Below, one piece after another: positions 25,618-33,457 of a stretch of DNA of 37,089 bases. Below the pieces are notes generated by a model. The model searched no databases, had not been told where the DNA came from, and was given only the letters and a program-made list of their open reading frames with translations. Source of the DNA: Dethiosulfovibrio peptidovorans (GTDB lineage Bacteria; Synergistota; Synergistia; Synergistales; Dethiosulfovibrionaceae). The stretch's first letter is position 1. Every line of letters begins with the position of its first letter. The stretch lies in assembly GCA_002748665.1 (NCBI GenBank), contig PDTB01000004.1, positions 1 through 37,089 of the forward strand, in the 5' to 3' direction. Made by a program: the position numbers and the translations under genes.

Positions 25618-26601
25618 TTAGTCGATTTTCTTGGGTTTTTTGATTTTTCCAAGTATGATATCGCATTTTATATATCTAAGCCTCTCTTTTATTTTCTGGG
25701 GAACCAGCCCCTCTTGGACACCATCGAATTCCAGTCCCACTATATCTTGAGCTAGTCCTATTCGCTTGACTTTACATTGTTTTAACCCTGAGAGCGGCAT
25801 CTGTAGAGCTATAGGTATGATTTTATTCAGCCGCTTGACCATTGATCCGATCATGGAGCCAGGATGAAGATGATTTTGGTTCTTGTCCATTCCGATAGCA
25901 TAGATGCCACTCTCCGCAGCCTGGGCCAGAACGCCCGTTCCTGCGAATCCGGCAACGGCAAAGAGAACGTCAGCACCCTTTTTGATCTGTTGCGCCGCTA
26001 TGTTTTGCGCTTTTGCGACGTCATACCACATTCCAGGATAATTGCCCAAGGTACTTTCCAGAATTTGAACGCTTGAGTTTACCGAATGAACGCCATGCTT
26101 AAATCCGGCTTGAAATTGACGAAGTATGGGATAGTCATTATTTGTGTATATGAAGCCGACAACGTTCGTCTTGGTCATGAGAGCAGCTAAAGCACCAGCC
26201 ATGAAAGAACCTTCGTAGTTGCTGAATTGAAAGATTCGAACGTTTGGAAGATCGATATCTTTTACACAGTCCAAAAGAACAAAACGAACTTCTCTGTGGC
26301 TTTCGTATTTTTGAATGGCATCGAGAACCCTCGGGGAGTTGTAGGGAAGTACGATAGGTGAGTAGCCATTAGCGACACTTTCTTTTATTTTTGCGATATA
26401 ATCTACCTCTTCTGAGACGGCTTGGATTTCAATACACTCTTTATGGGTGCTGTTTCTAAACGCCTCGACTCCTTCGTGAATAGCTTGATTGTAGGCTCCA
26501 ACGTTAGGATCTCCTCTGTAAATGACAACTGGCGTTGCCTGTGCCGTGTTTGGCACAGTAAACAAAAGCATCATCAGCAACAGAACGATGCTCAGCTTCA
26601 T
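25618..26601 (-). CDS. BMP-family (PnrA-like) periplasmic ligand-binding protein paired with a diguanylate cyclase
   Basis: A 327-residue secreted protein with a signal peptide (MKLSIVLLLMMLLFTVPNTA, cleavage near QATP) and a two-lobed periplasmic-binding fold. The first lobe has VVIYRGDPNVGAYNQAIHEG. FSNYEGSFMAGALAALMTKT matches the ligand-loop block of BMP/Med proteins, and GADVLFAVAGFAGTGVLAQA and IYAIGMDKNQ resemble their second lobe. BMP proteins usually bind nucleosides for ABC importers. Here no permease or ATPase is adjacent; instead the next gene encodes a membrane diguanylate cyclase. A role as the ligand receptor for that enzyme is my inference. The ATG follows GAGAGGG. Confidence 0.85.
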   Translation of the reverse strand: MKLSIVLLLMMLLFTVPNTAQATPVVIYRGDPNVGAYNQAIHEGVEAFRNSTHKECIEIQAVSEEVDYIAKIKESVANGYSPIVLPYNSPRVLDAIQKYESHREVRFVLLDCVKDIDLPNVRIFQFSNYEGSFMAGALAALMTKTNVVGFIYTNNDYPILRQFQAGFKHGVHSVNSSVQILESTLGNYPGMWYDVAKAQNIAAQQIKKGADVLFAVAGFAGTGVLAQAAESGIYAIGMDKNQNHLHPGSMIGSMVKRLNKIIPIALQMPLSGLKQCKVKRIGLAQDIVGLEFDGVQEGLVPQKIKERLRYIKCDIILGKIKKPKKID

Positions 26602-27263
26602 GGTTACGACCCTCTCTCAATAAAACAGAAATAAATATTAATTAAACATTGCGCGATTATTTCGTGAATGACCCCAGATATCACAATGTGAATGCTTGAC
26701 TTGCCTACCTGAATTTGCTGGACAGAGGAGTATTCGCATTTACTAGAGAACAGGGTAGGCAGCTTATCAACAGCCCTGCAAACGTCACTCTGGTCGTGAG
26801 AGTTGTCAGAACTCTTGGGGGCAAGCACCTTCGTACTTAGGGGTTTTATACTTTATCTGATTGTCCTATGATGGAGGCAACACATTTTTTATCTGAGAGT
26901 GCACATGGTGAAATAGTACTTGGAGTTACATCGGACAGAAACAGGTTGCCCAAGTCCCTGGATACGCTATGGAGGGCAGATGCTTTTTTGTGATTTTTAC
27001 CCCAAGGATCTTTGCGCTCTCTTTGAGAAGCTGGCTCTGGATTTTATTCTAATGAGGATAACTTTCTGTTCGAATGGCGATTTTTTATTTTTTAAAACGT
27101 AAGGATTTTAATATAGCCAATCATTTTTGTCAAGTAGGCACTGTGATAGCATGTCATTGCCCAGAGGTGAAGTTGTCCTGTAAATGCTCAAAAAAACATG
27201 TCACCCTCGCTTGAAAGAAAGGATTGATCGGGAAGAATATATCGAGTTAAGTTGCGACCATAT
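26602..27263. other. Gene-poor region upstream of the sensor pair
   Basis: About 660 bp without an intact gene. The only coding-like sequence is the frameshifted ORF at 26868-27102. No clear consensus promoter for the leftward binding-protein gene is visible, though the 26602-26660 stretch is very A/T rich. Confidence 0.5.
26868..27102 (+). pseudogene. Frameshifted small ORF (possible pseudogene or frameshift gene)
   Basis: The frame from ATG 26868 reads MMEATHFLSESAHGEIVLGV, then TSDRNRLPKSLDTLWRADAF, and stops at a TGA just after a run of six T (26984-26989). Removing one T joins it smoothly to CDFYPKDLCALFEKLALDFI and on to a TAA at 27102, giving about 75 residues. Both parts look protein-like, so a single slip or mutation in the T run is plausible. 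No family is recognised and the ribosome site is weak. Confidence 0.3.
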
Positions 27264-27973
27264 GGCGACCTCTAATAAATCCCTCTCTAAGAAGAGAGAA
27301 TGGCTTCTGCCCCTCCCTAAGATAAAATGGTACAATACCAATTATAACTAAAAGCTTGGAAAGGGATGCTACGCCGCTGAAACAGCGTCTCCTCCTTGTA
27401 GAAAAAATCGTCTACGATACCTTGATATGCTGAACGGCCCACTGGTATGTGTCAACGAAACGCTGGAGAAGTTTATTCATTGACGGGAACTTGCGAGGAT
27501 CTCCAGATATAGGGCTGAACTCCCCTTTTCACCTCTTCTCGGACAGGCAGGGAGATCGAAATCGATCCGAAACCCAAAACTGTGTGGAACACGCATTTGG
27601 AGTTCAAGCCATGGAAGCGGGAAAACTGATCCTTTGAGGCATCGGGAAGATACAAACCTCCACCGCCATAGCTTTGTGGAACCTGGCCTATACCACCACT
27701 CGATTCTCGTACCTGATAAGACAATCAGGGACGCTGTATTTTGCCTCAAGATACCATCAGGCACCATGTAAATCGAGAGACACCTATGGCCTAAGCAAGT
27801 TCTTGCGGCTTTTAGTCTTATCTTCTGTTGTTTCATCTGTCGTTTTTTCTCAAAATGTAACTTTTTGACTGTAGAGCATGCGTTCAACTCACAAGAAAGC
27901 CTGTGGGATAAAGGCAAGAGGTCTGTGGCTTATTTTTCAGCGACCTGTAGTTTTTTCGTTTTTAGAGGTGACC
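27264..27973. mobile_element. Probable decayed insertion sequence
   Basis: The stretch is bounded by GGCGACCTCTAATAAA (27264-27279) and, inverted, GGTCACCTCTAAAAACG (complement of 27957-27973), which look like degenerate terminal inverted repeats. The same motif occurs at 5302-5318. Inside the left end is a promoter-like box (27319-27343) also present at 5351-5375. Frames inside are broken by stops; one begins with coding-like ATPLKQRLLLVEKIVYDTLI and meets a TGA. No transposase motif can be recognised, so the family is unknown. The 9-mer GACCTGTAG occurs on both sides of the right end (27942-27950 and 27970-27978). Confidence 0.4.
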
Positions 27974-28004
27974 TGTAGAGATTCGGAAGTTCCAGAAAAA
28001 AGAC

Positions 28005-28142
28005 CGATGGCCCATATCGCTCTGCCATCGTGATTATGAGGCTCAATGTTATGGGGAGAACGAAAGACGGTATCTCCGTGCTGGTGTGGATCTCTACACG
28101 CACAACTTGTTGAGATAGAGATTTGATGGTTCGTTTTTTTTT
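28005..28142 (+). ncRNA. Structured leader upstream of the zinc-ribbon/ArsA operon
   Basis: A 7-bp stem CGATGGC/GCCATCG (28005-28011, 28024-28030) is followed by a second fold. There ATCTC (28072-28076) pairs with GAGAT (28112-28116) around a nested GTGC/GCAC and GTGT/ACAC helix. An alternative helix ATCTCTA/TAGAGAT (28090-28096, 28116-28122) excludes it. A run of T (28134-28142) follows, 26 bp before the first gene. It could be an attenuator, but no known riboswitch class is recognised. Confidence 0.3.
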
Positions 28143-28167
28143 GTGGTGCTATGAGAGGGAAGATTGA

Positions 28168-28482
28168 ATGAAGGGCTTTGAGTTACAGTTGAAAAACTGC
28201 TCTCTTTGTGGCCGAGCGTTTTTTGGAACCTTTGACGAGATGGCCTGTAAAAAATGTGAGAGCCGCTATCGTCAGTTACGTGAGAAAATCCGAAATTACC
28301 TGTGGAATCATCCGGGCCAAAAAGCTACCTTGACGAGCATCTCTCAGGATCTGAATATCCCTTTGGAGATCGTCAAGGTGTTTCAGAAAGATCCTCGATT
28401 TCAAGGTGTGTTTGACGAAAATGAGAGGGCAAAAAGAAGGACGACTTTCGCCCGACAGATTGAGGGGAGGAGACGGTCATAA
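28168..28482 (+). CDS. Small zinc-ribbon/HTH-like protein (YvyF-like)
   Basis: A 104-residue protein with two Cys pairs near the N-terminus (CSLCGRAFFG and CKKCESRY), a likely zinc ribbon. A short helix-turn-helix-like segment (ATLTSISQDLNIPLEIVKVF) follows, then a basic C-terminus. The layout resembles the flagellar-operon regulator-like YvyF proteins, though no flagellar gene is nearby. It could act as a DNA- or RNA-binding regulator. The ATG follows GAGAGGGAAG. It is the first of three closely packed genes ending in an ArsA-family ATPase. Confidence 0.7.
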   Translation: MKGFELQLKNCSLCGRAFFGTFDEMACKKCESRYRQLREKIRNYLWNHPGQKATLTSISQDLNIPLEIVKVFQKDPRFQGVFDENERAKRRTTFARQIEGRRRS

Positions 28483-28484
28483 AG

Positions 28485-28754
28485 CTGCGAAACTTTTTGT
28501 ATTGGGCAAAACTCTTTCTGTTCGGTACCTTCATGGATAAGCGACACGGGGTCATTCGTAAGGAGGCTTTTGACGAGAACGACGATCTGATGCTTCTTCT
28601 GTTCGGGGAGTTCCTGGGGATCCCTAATCCCATTTCCTATTACACTCTGGAGCTTCTTCCCTACGTCGTGACCGAGTTGGAGCCATGGGAACGGCGGATA
28701 CAGAACCGAAAGATGATTTTGGCGGAGAAAGCGGCCCAGTTCGACTTTGACTGA
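28485..28754 (+). CDS. Small conserved-looking protein next to ArsA-family ATPase
   Basis: About 89 residues, acidic with an aromatic core: FDENDDLMLLLFGEFLGIPN, then PISYYTLELLPYVVTELEPW. From memory this resembles the small 'cory-CC-star' proteins encoded beside ArsA-like ATPases in actinobacteria and haloarchaea, but the C-terminal Cys-Cys of that family is missing here (ends AQFDFD); this is unverified. The start is unusual. GGGGAGGAG (28464-28472) lies ahead of an ATA at 28479 that overlaps the previous stop (ATAA) and of a CTG at 28485. The first standard codon, TTG at 28497, is 24 nt from the ribosome site. I give the CTG start tentatively. Confidence 0.7.
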   Translation: MRNFLYWAKLFLFGTFMDKRHGVIRKEAFDENDDLMLLLFGEFLGIPNPISYYTLELLPYVVTELEPWERRIQNRKMILAEKAAQFDFD

Positions 28755-28778
28755 GCACGATTGGGGAGGGGGAGCTTT

Positions 28779-29723
28779 ATGTATCGGCGATATACGTTTT
28801 TTGGCGGGAAGGGTGGAACGGGCAAGACCACCTGTGCGGCTGCCTATGGCCTGTCTTTAGCTCGAGAGGGTGTGCGAACCCTTGTGGTCTCGACCGATCC
28901 GGCCCATTCCTTGTCCGACGCCATGGGCCGGCACATCGGAAGTGACGTGATCTCTCTGGACCCCTGTCTCTGGGGGCTGGAGATCGATGCGGAGCTTGAG
29001 GCTAAAAAGTACATGGGATCCATCCAGGAACAGATGCTTCACATCGTGAGTGCCGCTATCGTGGAGGAGATCAAACGGCAGCTTCGAATTGCCTATCTCT
29101 CGCCGGGGGCCGAAGAGGCTGCTATCTTTGATCGGTTCGTGGATATCATGGAGGGGGCCGGTCACACATACGATGCAGTGGTTTTCGACACGGCCCCTAC
29201 GGGGCATACACTCCGACTTCTGACCCTGCCTGAGGTCCTTAAAGTCTGGATTGATCACCTGATCGCGAAGCGAAGCAAGGCTATGGATCTCATGCGCATG
29301 GCCGCCAAATACGAGAAAGAGCTTCAGGAAAAGCTGAAGGACGATCCGATTTTTTCAATCCTCTCTCGGCGCAGAGACCGATTCCAACGGGCTCGGGAAC
29401 TTCTGACCGATTCGGAACTCTCCGTGTTTCACTTTGTTCTTAACCCTGAAAAAATGCCAATTTTGGAGACCGAGCGAGCCATTGCCCTCCTAAACGAATT
29501 TAATATTCAGGTAGGATCGGTGGTGGTGAATCGGATTATTCCCCCCGAGGCTGGCGACTTTTTCGTGTCCCGTCGGGAGGCTCAGGAGGCGTACCTGAAA
29601 GAGATCGACGATAAGTTCGGGACATACGGGGTAGTGCGCCTCCCCATGCTTCGGACCGATGTCCAGGGAGTGGAGCAGCTGGATGAGATATCGGGGTACC
29701 TTGCAGAGGTTGAGCGAGGCTAG
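28779..29723 (+). CDS. ArsA/Get3-family ATPase
   Basis: A 314-residue soluble ATPase of the ArsA/TRC40 class. The deviant Walker A is GGKGGTGKTT (9-18), followed by VVSTDPAHSLSD (switch I) and DTAPTGHTLRLL (switch II), then a helical domain rich in Arg/Glu and VVVNRIIPPEAG (nucleotide contacts). It is a single ATPase half, as in Get3-like dimers, not the duplicated arsenite pump ArsA. No arsB or arsR is present, so a metalloid pump role is unlikely. Partners are probably the two small upstream genes. The ATG at 28779 follows GGGGGAG; an in-frame TTG at 28761 lies before the ribosome site. A terminator follows. Confidence 0.9.
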   Translation: MYRRYTFFGGKGGTGKTTCAAAYGLSLAREGVRTLVVSTDPAHSLSDAMGRHIGSDVISLDPCLWGLEIDAELEAKKYMGSIQEQMLHIVSAAIVEEIKRQLRIAYLSPGAEEAAIFDRFVDIMEGAGHTYDAVVFDTAPTGHTLRLLTLPEVLKVWIDHLIAKRSKAMDLMRMAAKYEKELQEKLKDDPIFSILSRRRDRFQRARELLTDSELSVFHFVLNPEKMPILETERAIALLNEFNIQVGSVVVNRIIPPEAGDFFVSRREAQEAYLKEIDDKFGTYGVVRLPMLRTDVQGVEQLDEISGYLAEVERG

Positions 29724-29740
29724 GTGCAGCAAACGAGAAT

Positions 29741-29782
29741 AAAAAAACCGGTGAGCCCATTACAGGGCCGCCGGTTTTTTTT
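29741..29782. terminator. Bidirectional terminator between the ArsA and BMP-importer operons
   Basis: An outer stem of seven A plus CCGG pairs with CCGG plus seven T, with an inner GCCC/GGGC helix. A/T tracts on both sides allow it to end both convergent operons. Confidence 0.9.
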
Positions 29783-29812
29783 ATGGCTGTGATCTTTTTG
29801 AAAGCCTGTAGC

Positions 29813-30739
29813 TCAGCGTTCCTCCCGATAGAACGGGGTGCCAAGGGCGGCCGGTGCTCCGAAGAGGATACCTTGTCCCTTTCGGATGGAGATAACCAGG
29901 AGGACAATGATCGTCAATACGTAGGGGAGCATGAGAAGCAACGGTGCCGGGATGTTGGTCCCAGCCGCCTGAATACGAAGCTGACAGGCTTCGACGCCAC
30001 CGAAAAGGTAGGAACCGAAGGCGGCTCGGGCGGGGTTCCAGATGGCGAAGATCACGAGGGCAACGGCTATCCATCCACGACCAGCGGACATTCCCTCGGT
30101 CCACATATGACTGTACGAGATGGAAAGATAGGCACCGCCGATCGCCACGATACCACCGCCGATGACGGTGTAGACGTATCGAATAAGGACGACCGATAGT
30201 CCTACCGAGTCGGCGGCCTGGGGACTATCACCCACTGCTCGAAGATTCAGTCCTGCTCTGGTTCGCCAGAAGAACCAGCAAAGGAAAAGTACCAGGCCAT
30301 AGGAAAAATAGACTAATGGATCGTGATCGAAGAAGACTGGGCCAATAAGGGGAATTTGAGCGAGTCCGGGAATCGGTCTCTTAGTCAGTCCCACGATGGT
30401 TTGGCCGATATACTCTCGCCCCATGATTGCCGAAACGCCCGTTCCTAACATGGTCAGGGCCAGCCCGCTGACGACCTGGTTCCCGCCCAGAGAGACGCAA
30501 ACTGCTGCGTGAATGAGGCTGAAAAAAGCCCCGACTCCGAAGGCTATTGCGACGCCGAGCCAGGGGGTCCCCGTGGCAGAGGTAACGACGAATCCTGATA
30601 GAGCACCCAGGAGCATCAGGCCCTCCAACCCCAAGTTCATGACGCCGCTTTTCTCGGTCACGATCTCGCCCAGCGTGGCGTAGAGGATGGGAGTTCCGCT
30701 TCGCACGGCAGCTGCCAGGATAGGGATAACGATCTCCAT
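29813..30739 (-). CDS. BMP-type ABC importer permease (second permease, NupQ/YufQ-like)
   Basis: A 308-residue membrane permease of the branched-chain/nucleoside ABC class (BPD_transp_2). It has about 8 to 10 spans and the family markers GEIVTEKSGVMNLGLEGLML, NQVVSGLALTMLGTG and TRAGLNLRAVGDSPQAADSV. That last loop contacts the ATPase. With the next permease it forms the transport channel. The ATG follows GAGGAG by about 9 nt and starts directly after the stop of the preceding gene. It is the last gene of the operon, ending before the shared terminator. Confidence 0.92.
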   Translation of the reverse strand: MEIVIPILAAAVRSGTPILYATLGEIVTEKSGVMNLGLEGLMLLGALSGFVVTSATGTPWLGVAIAFGVGAFFSLIHAAVCVSLGGNQVVSGLALTMLGTGVSAIMGREYIGQTIVGLTKRPIPGLAQIPLIGPVFFDHDPLVYFSYGLVLFLCWFFWRTRAGLNLRAVGDSPQAADSVGLSVVLIRYVYTVIGGGIVAIGGAYLSISYSHMWTEGMSAGRGWIAVALVIFAIWNPARAAFGSYLFGGVEACQLRIQAAGTNIPAPLLLMLPYVLTIIVLLVISIRKGQGILFGAPAALGTPFYREER

Positions 30740-30740
30740 G

Positions 30741-31805
30741 TTATATGTTCTCCTCTACGACAACAAAGCGATACCGACGGAAAAACTCTCCCGCCAGGAT
30801 AAAAAACAGGATACAGCCCTGAACCACAAGAGTACTGGCGATAGGCAGCCCCATAACGATCTGAAGGGACTCGCCTCCTACGAGTAATCCTCCCATAAGA
30901 AAGGAGACCACGGCGATAGCCAGAGGATTGAGTCTGGCCAGCCATGCCACGATGATGGCTGTGTAGCCGAATCCCCCTGAAAATCCGTGCTGGAGCCGTC
31001 CCTGGAGGCCAGCGACCTCGCTCATTCCCGCCAATCCTGCGATGGCTCCCGATATGAACATGACCACGACGACGTTCTTCACGTAGTTCATTCCAGCGAA
31101 CGTAGCGGCCTTGGGATTTTCTCCAATGACCCGAATTTCGTAGCCCCAGCGGGTACGCTTGAAAATCCACCAGGTAACCAGCACGAGCCCCAGTGCCAAG
31201 AAAAGCCCTGAATGCACCCGACCCCATCCTAACTCCACAAGTCTGGCCGATTCAGGGAAGGGAGCCGTCATGGGAAAGCCAAGGCTGGACGGATCTCGCC
31301 ATGGTCCGTAGACGAAGTAGTCCATCAGATGGATGGCGATGTAGTTCATCATCAAGGTCGTGATAATCTCGTTCACGTTCCACCGGGCTCGAAGATAGCC
31401 AGCGGTGCCAGCCCATATCCCTCCAACGACGATGGCCAAAGTAGCCATGACGGTCATCATGGCCCAGTGGTTCTCCATGGGAAAATATCGCACCGCCGCC
31501 GCTGCTGCGATGGCCCCCATGAATATCTGTCCCTCGGCTCCGATGTTCCAGATGAGCATCTTGAAGGAGAGCATCACTGCCACTGCCGTCATGGCGAGGG
31601 GGATAGCCTTCACCATACACTCACTCAGGCCGTAGCTGTTTCCAAAGGCTGAGATGTACATTTCCCGGTAGGCTTCGAGGGGGGAGACTCCCATAGCCAT
31701 CAGGAACAGACCGCTGGCCCCGAATGCCAGTACGAGCCCTGCCGTGGGGATGATGATGTCCAACCATAAGGGGTGATCAGGGCGTTTTTGTCGTTTGAGT
31801 CTCAT
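30741..31805 (-). CDS. BMP-type ABC importer permease (first permease, NupP/YufP-like)
   Basis: A 354-residue permease with an N-terminal cytoplasmic basic stretch (MRLKRQKRPD) and about 9 spans. Family markers are AEGQIFMGAIAAAAAVRYFP, RWNVNEIITTLMMNYIAI and RTRWGYEIRVIGENPKAATF (coupling loop), with GFSGGFGYTAIIVAWLARLN following. Its start overlaps the ATPase stop as ATGA, implying translational coupling. It pairs with the downstream permease to form a heterodimeric channel for nucleosides. Confidence 0.92.
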   Translation of the reverse strand: MRLKRQKRPDHPLWLDIIIPTAGLVLAFGASGLFLMAMGVSPLEAYREMYISAFGNSYGLSECMVKAIPLAMTAVAVMLSFKMLIWNIGAEGQIFMGAIAAAAAVRYFPMENHWAMMTVMATLAIVVGGIWAGTAGYLRARWNVNEIITTLMMNYIAIHLMDYFVYGPWRDPSSLGFPMTAPFPESARLVELGWGRVHSGLFLALGLVLVTWWIFKRTRWGYEIRVIGENPKAATFAGMNYVKNVVVVMFISGAIAGLAGMSEVAGLQGRLQHGFSGGFGYTAIIVAWLARLNPLAIAVVSFLMGGLLVGGESLQIVMGLPIASTLVVQGCILFFILAGEFFRRYRFVVVEENI

Positions 31806-33349
31806 GAGGCTGATCCTCCCAGGCGGTCCATCTCGGTTCCAGCCATCATCATGCCAATTCTCTCAATCCCGAAGGATGCGGGCTCCTTCACCGTCCCCAT
31901 GATAGAGCCTCGATACATGATGGCCAGGCGGTCACTTAAGAAAAGAAGCTCATCCAGGTCCTCCGATATGAGGAGGATAGCCGTTCCCTTTTCCCTTTCC
32001 TTCAGAATCTGTTCACGGACGAATCGGGTAGCCGCCACGTCGAGTCCCCAGGTGGGATTCATGGCGATGAGGACGTTGGGAACGTCGCTGAGCTCACGAC
32101 CGAGCATGAGTTTCTGGATGTTGCCTCCCGAGAGGTTACGTACTGGGGTCTCCACCGATGGTGTGTCGACGTTGAAATCGGACACGATGTGCAGGGCGTG
32201 ACGCAGGACGGCTTTCCAGTCGATGAGTACGCCATAGGCTACAGGCTTCCGCCAATATCGCTTGAGAGTGGCGTTCTCCCGAACGTCCATGTTTGAAATC
32301 ATCCCCGTACCTTTTCGGTCGGCCGGGATGTACCGGACGCCTGAGTCTATCATCAGCCTGGAGCCTTTGTCCGTGACGTCCTGATCGTTCAAAATCAGGG
32401 TCCCTGCTGTGGGCTTCCTGAGGCCGGCCATAACCTGACAGAGCTCGGTCTGGCCGTTGCCGGCTACACCGGCTATTCCGAGTATTTCCCGTTCTCTGAT
32501 CTCCAGGGAAACCTGATGCAATGCGGTAAGTCCGCGGTCGCTCGTAGCGCTGATGCCATTCACCTGATACACAGACCGGCCCGGGGTCAATGGTTTTTTG
32601 TCCATGTCGAGGGTCACCTGCCGGCCGACCATCATCTCGGCGATCCCCTCTTTGGTCACCTCATCGGTTCGGACGGTCTCCACGAGTTTCCCTTTTCGGA
32701 GGACCATGACCCGGTCGGAGATCTCCATGACCTCGTCCAGCTTATGGGAGATAAAGATGATCCCTCTGCCCTCAGTGGTCATTCTACGCACTGTGGAGAA
32801 GAGGTTTTGGGCCTCCTGGGGAGTGAGGACGGCCGTGGGTTCGTCCAGAATGAGGACGGTAGCCTCCCTGTACAGAGTTTTGAGGATCTCCACTCGTTGC
32901 TGTTCCCCAATGGAGAGTTGCCATATGAGGGCCTCTGGATCGATGTCCAGACCATATTGTTCCGATATGGACCTGATCTCGGCAATGACCTTTTTCTTAG
33001 GAAGTATCTGAGGGGTTCCGTGGTGTCCCAGGATCATGTTTTCCCACACTGTCTGAGATGGAACAAGCATGAAATGTTGATGAACCATGCCGATGCTGGC
33101 GGCGATGGCATCGTGAGGAGAGCTGAACACTCGTTGCTGTCCGTTGATAGTGATCTGGCCACTGTCGGGGCGGTAGAGTCCCGACAGTACGTTCATCAGG
33201 GTGGACTTTCCGGCACCGTTCTCCCCCAGAAGCGCCAAAACTTCCCCCCCATGAAGAACCAGATCGACCTGATCGTTAGCTCTGACGTCCTGAAAGATCT
33301 TGGTGATCCCCTTCATGGACACCAACTCGGTCGAGACCGGTTCGGTCAT
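31802..33349 (-). CDS. BMP-type ABC importer ATPase with two nucleotide-binding domains
   Basis: A 515-residue tandem ATPase as in sugar and nucleoside importers. Domain 1 has Walker A GENGAGKST, the Q-loop region VHQHFMLVP, signature LSIGEQQRVEILK and Walker B VLILDEPTAVL. Domain 2 has a degenerate Walker A (GVAGNGQTE), signature LSGGNIQKLMLG and a weakened Walker B VLIAMNPTWGLD, lacking the usual Asp-Glu. So probably only domain 1 hydrolyses ATP, as is normal in this family. The ATG at 33349 follows AAGGGG; a GTG three codons earlier is too close to it. Confidence 0.92.
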   Translation of the reverse strand: MTEPVSTELVSMKGITKIFQDVRANDQVDLVLHGGEVLALLGENGAGKSTLMNVLSGLYRPDSGQITINGQQRVFSSPHDAIAASIGMVHQHFMLVPSQTVWENMILGHHGTPQILPKKKVIAEIRSISEQYGLDIDPEALIWQLSIGEQQRVEILKTLYREATVLILDEPTAVLTPQEAQNLFSTVRRMTTEGRGIIFISHKLDEVMEISDRVMVLRKGKLVETVRTDEVTKEGIAEMMVGRQVTLDMDKKPLTPGRSVYQVNGISATSDRGLTALHQVSLEIREREILGIAGVAGNGQTELCQVMAGLRKPTAGTLILNDQDVTDKGSRLMIDSGVRYIPADRKGTGMISNMDVRENATLKRYWRKPVAYGVLIDWKAVLRHALHIVSDFNVDTPSVETPVRNLSGGNIQKLMLGRELSDVPNVLIAMNPTWGLDVAATRFVREQILKEREKGTAILLISEDLDELLFLSDRLAIMYRGSIMGTVKEPASFGIERIGMMMAGTEMDRLGGSAS

Positions 33350-33385
33350 GGATAGCACATCCCCTTCATGATCTCTCGATCATAA

Positions 33386-33416
33386 ATTATGAGGGCACCT
33401 AAGGTACCCTCATAAT
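33386..33416 (-). other. Intercistronic hairpin between binding-protein and ATPase genes
   Basis: A 10-bp perfect stem ATTATGAGGG/CCCTCATAAT extends by three more pairs across one mismatch, on a 3-nt loop. Without a strong T tract it more likely protects the 3' end of the binding-protein message, giving more binding protein than transporter. Confidence 0.65.
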
Positions 33417-33457
33417 CATATACCGAAGTCCGTCTTTTTCAAAATGAACGTCAGGGA

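Noticed and set aside
27477-27917. Minus-strand 146-codon frame within the decayed region
   Set aside because: It has no ribosome site, no recognisable domain and competing frames of equal quality; more likely part of a relic.
28779-29723. Arsenite-pump ATPase role
   Set aside because: Only one ATPase half, no arsB/arsR/arsD nearby, and the partners are small unknown proteins.
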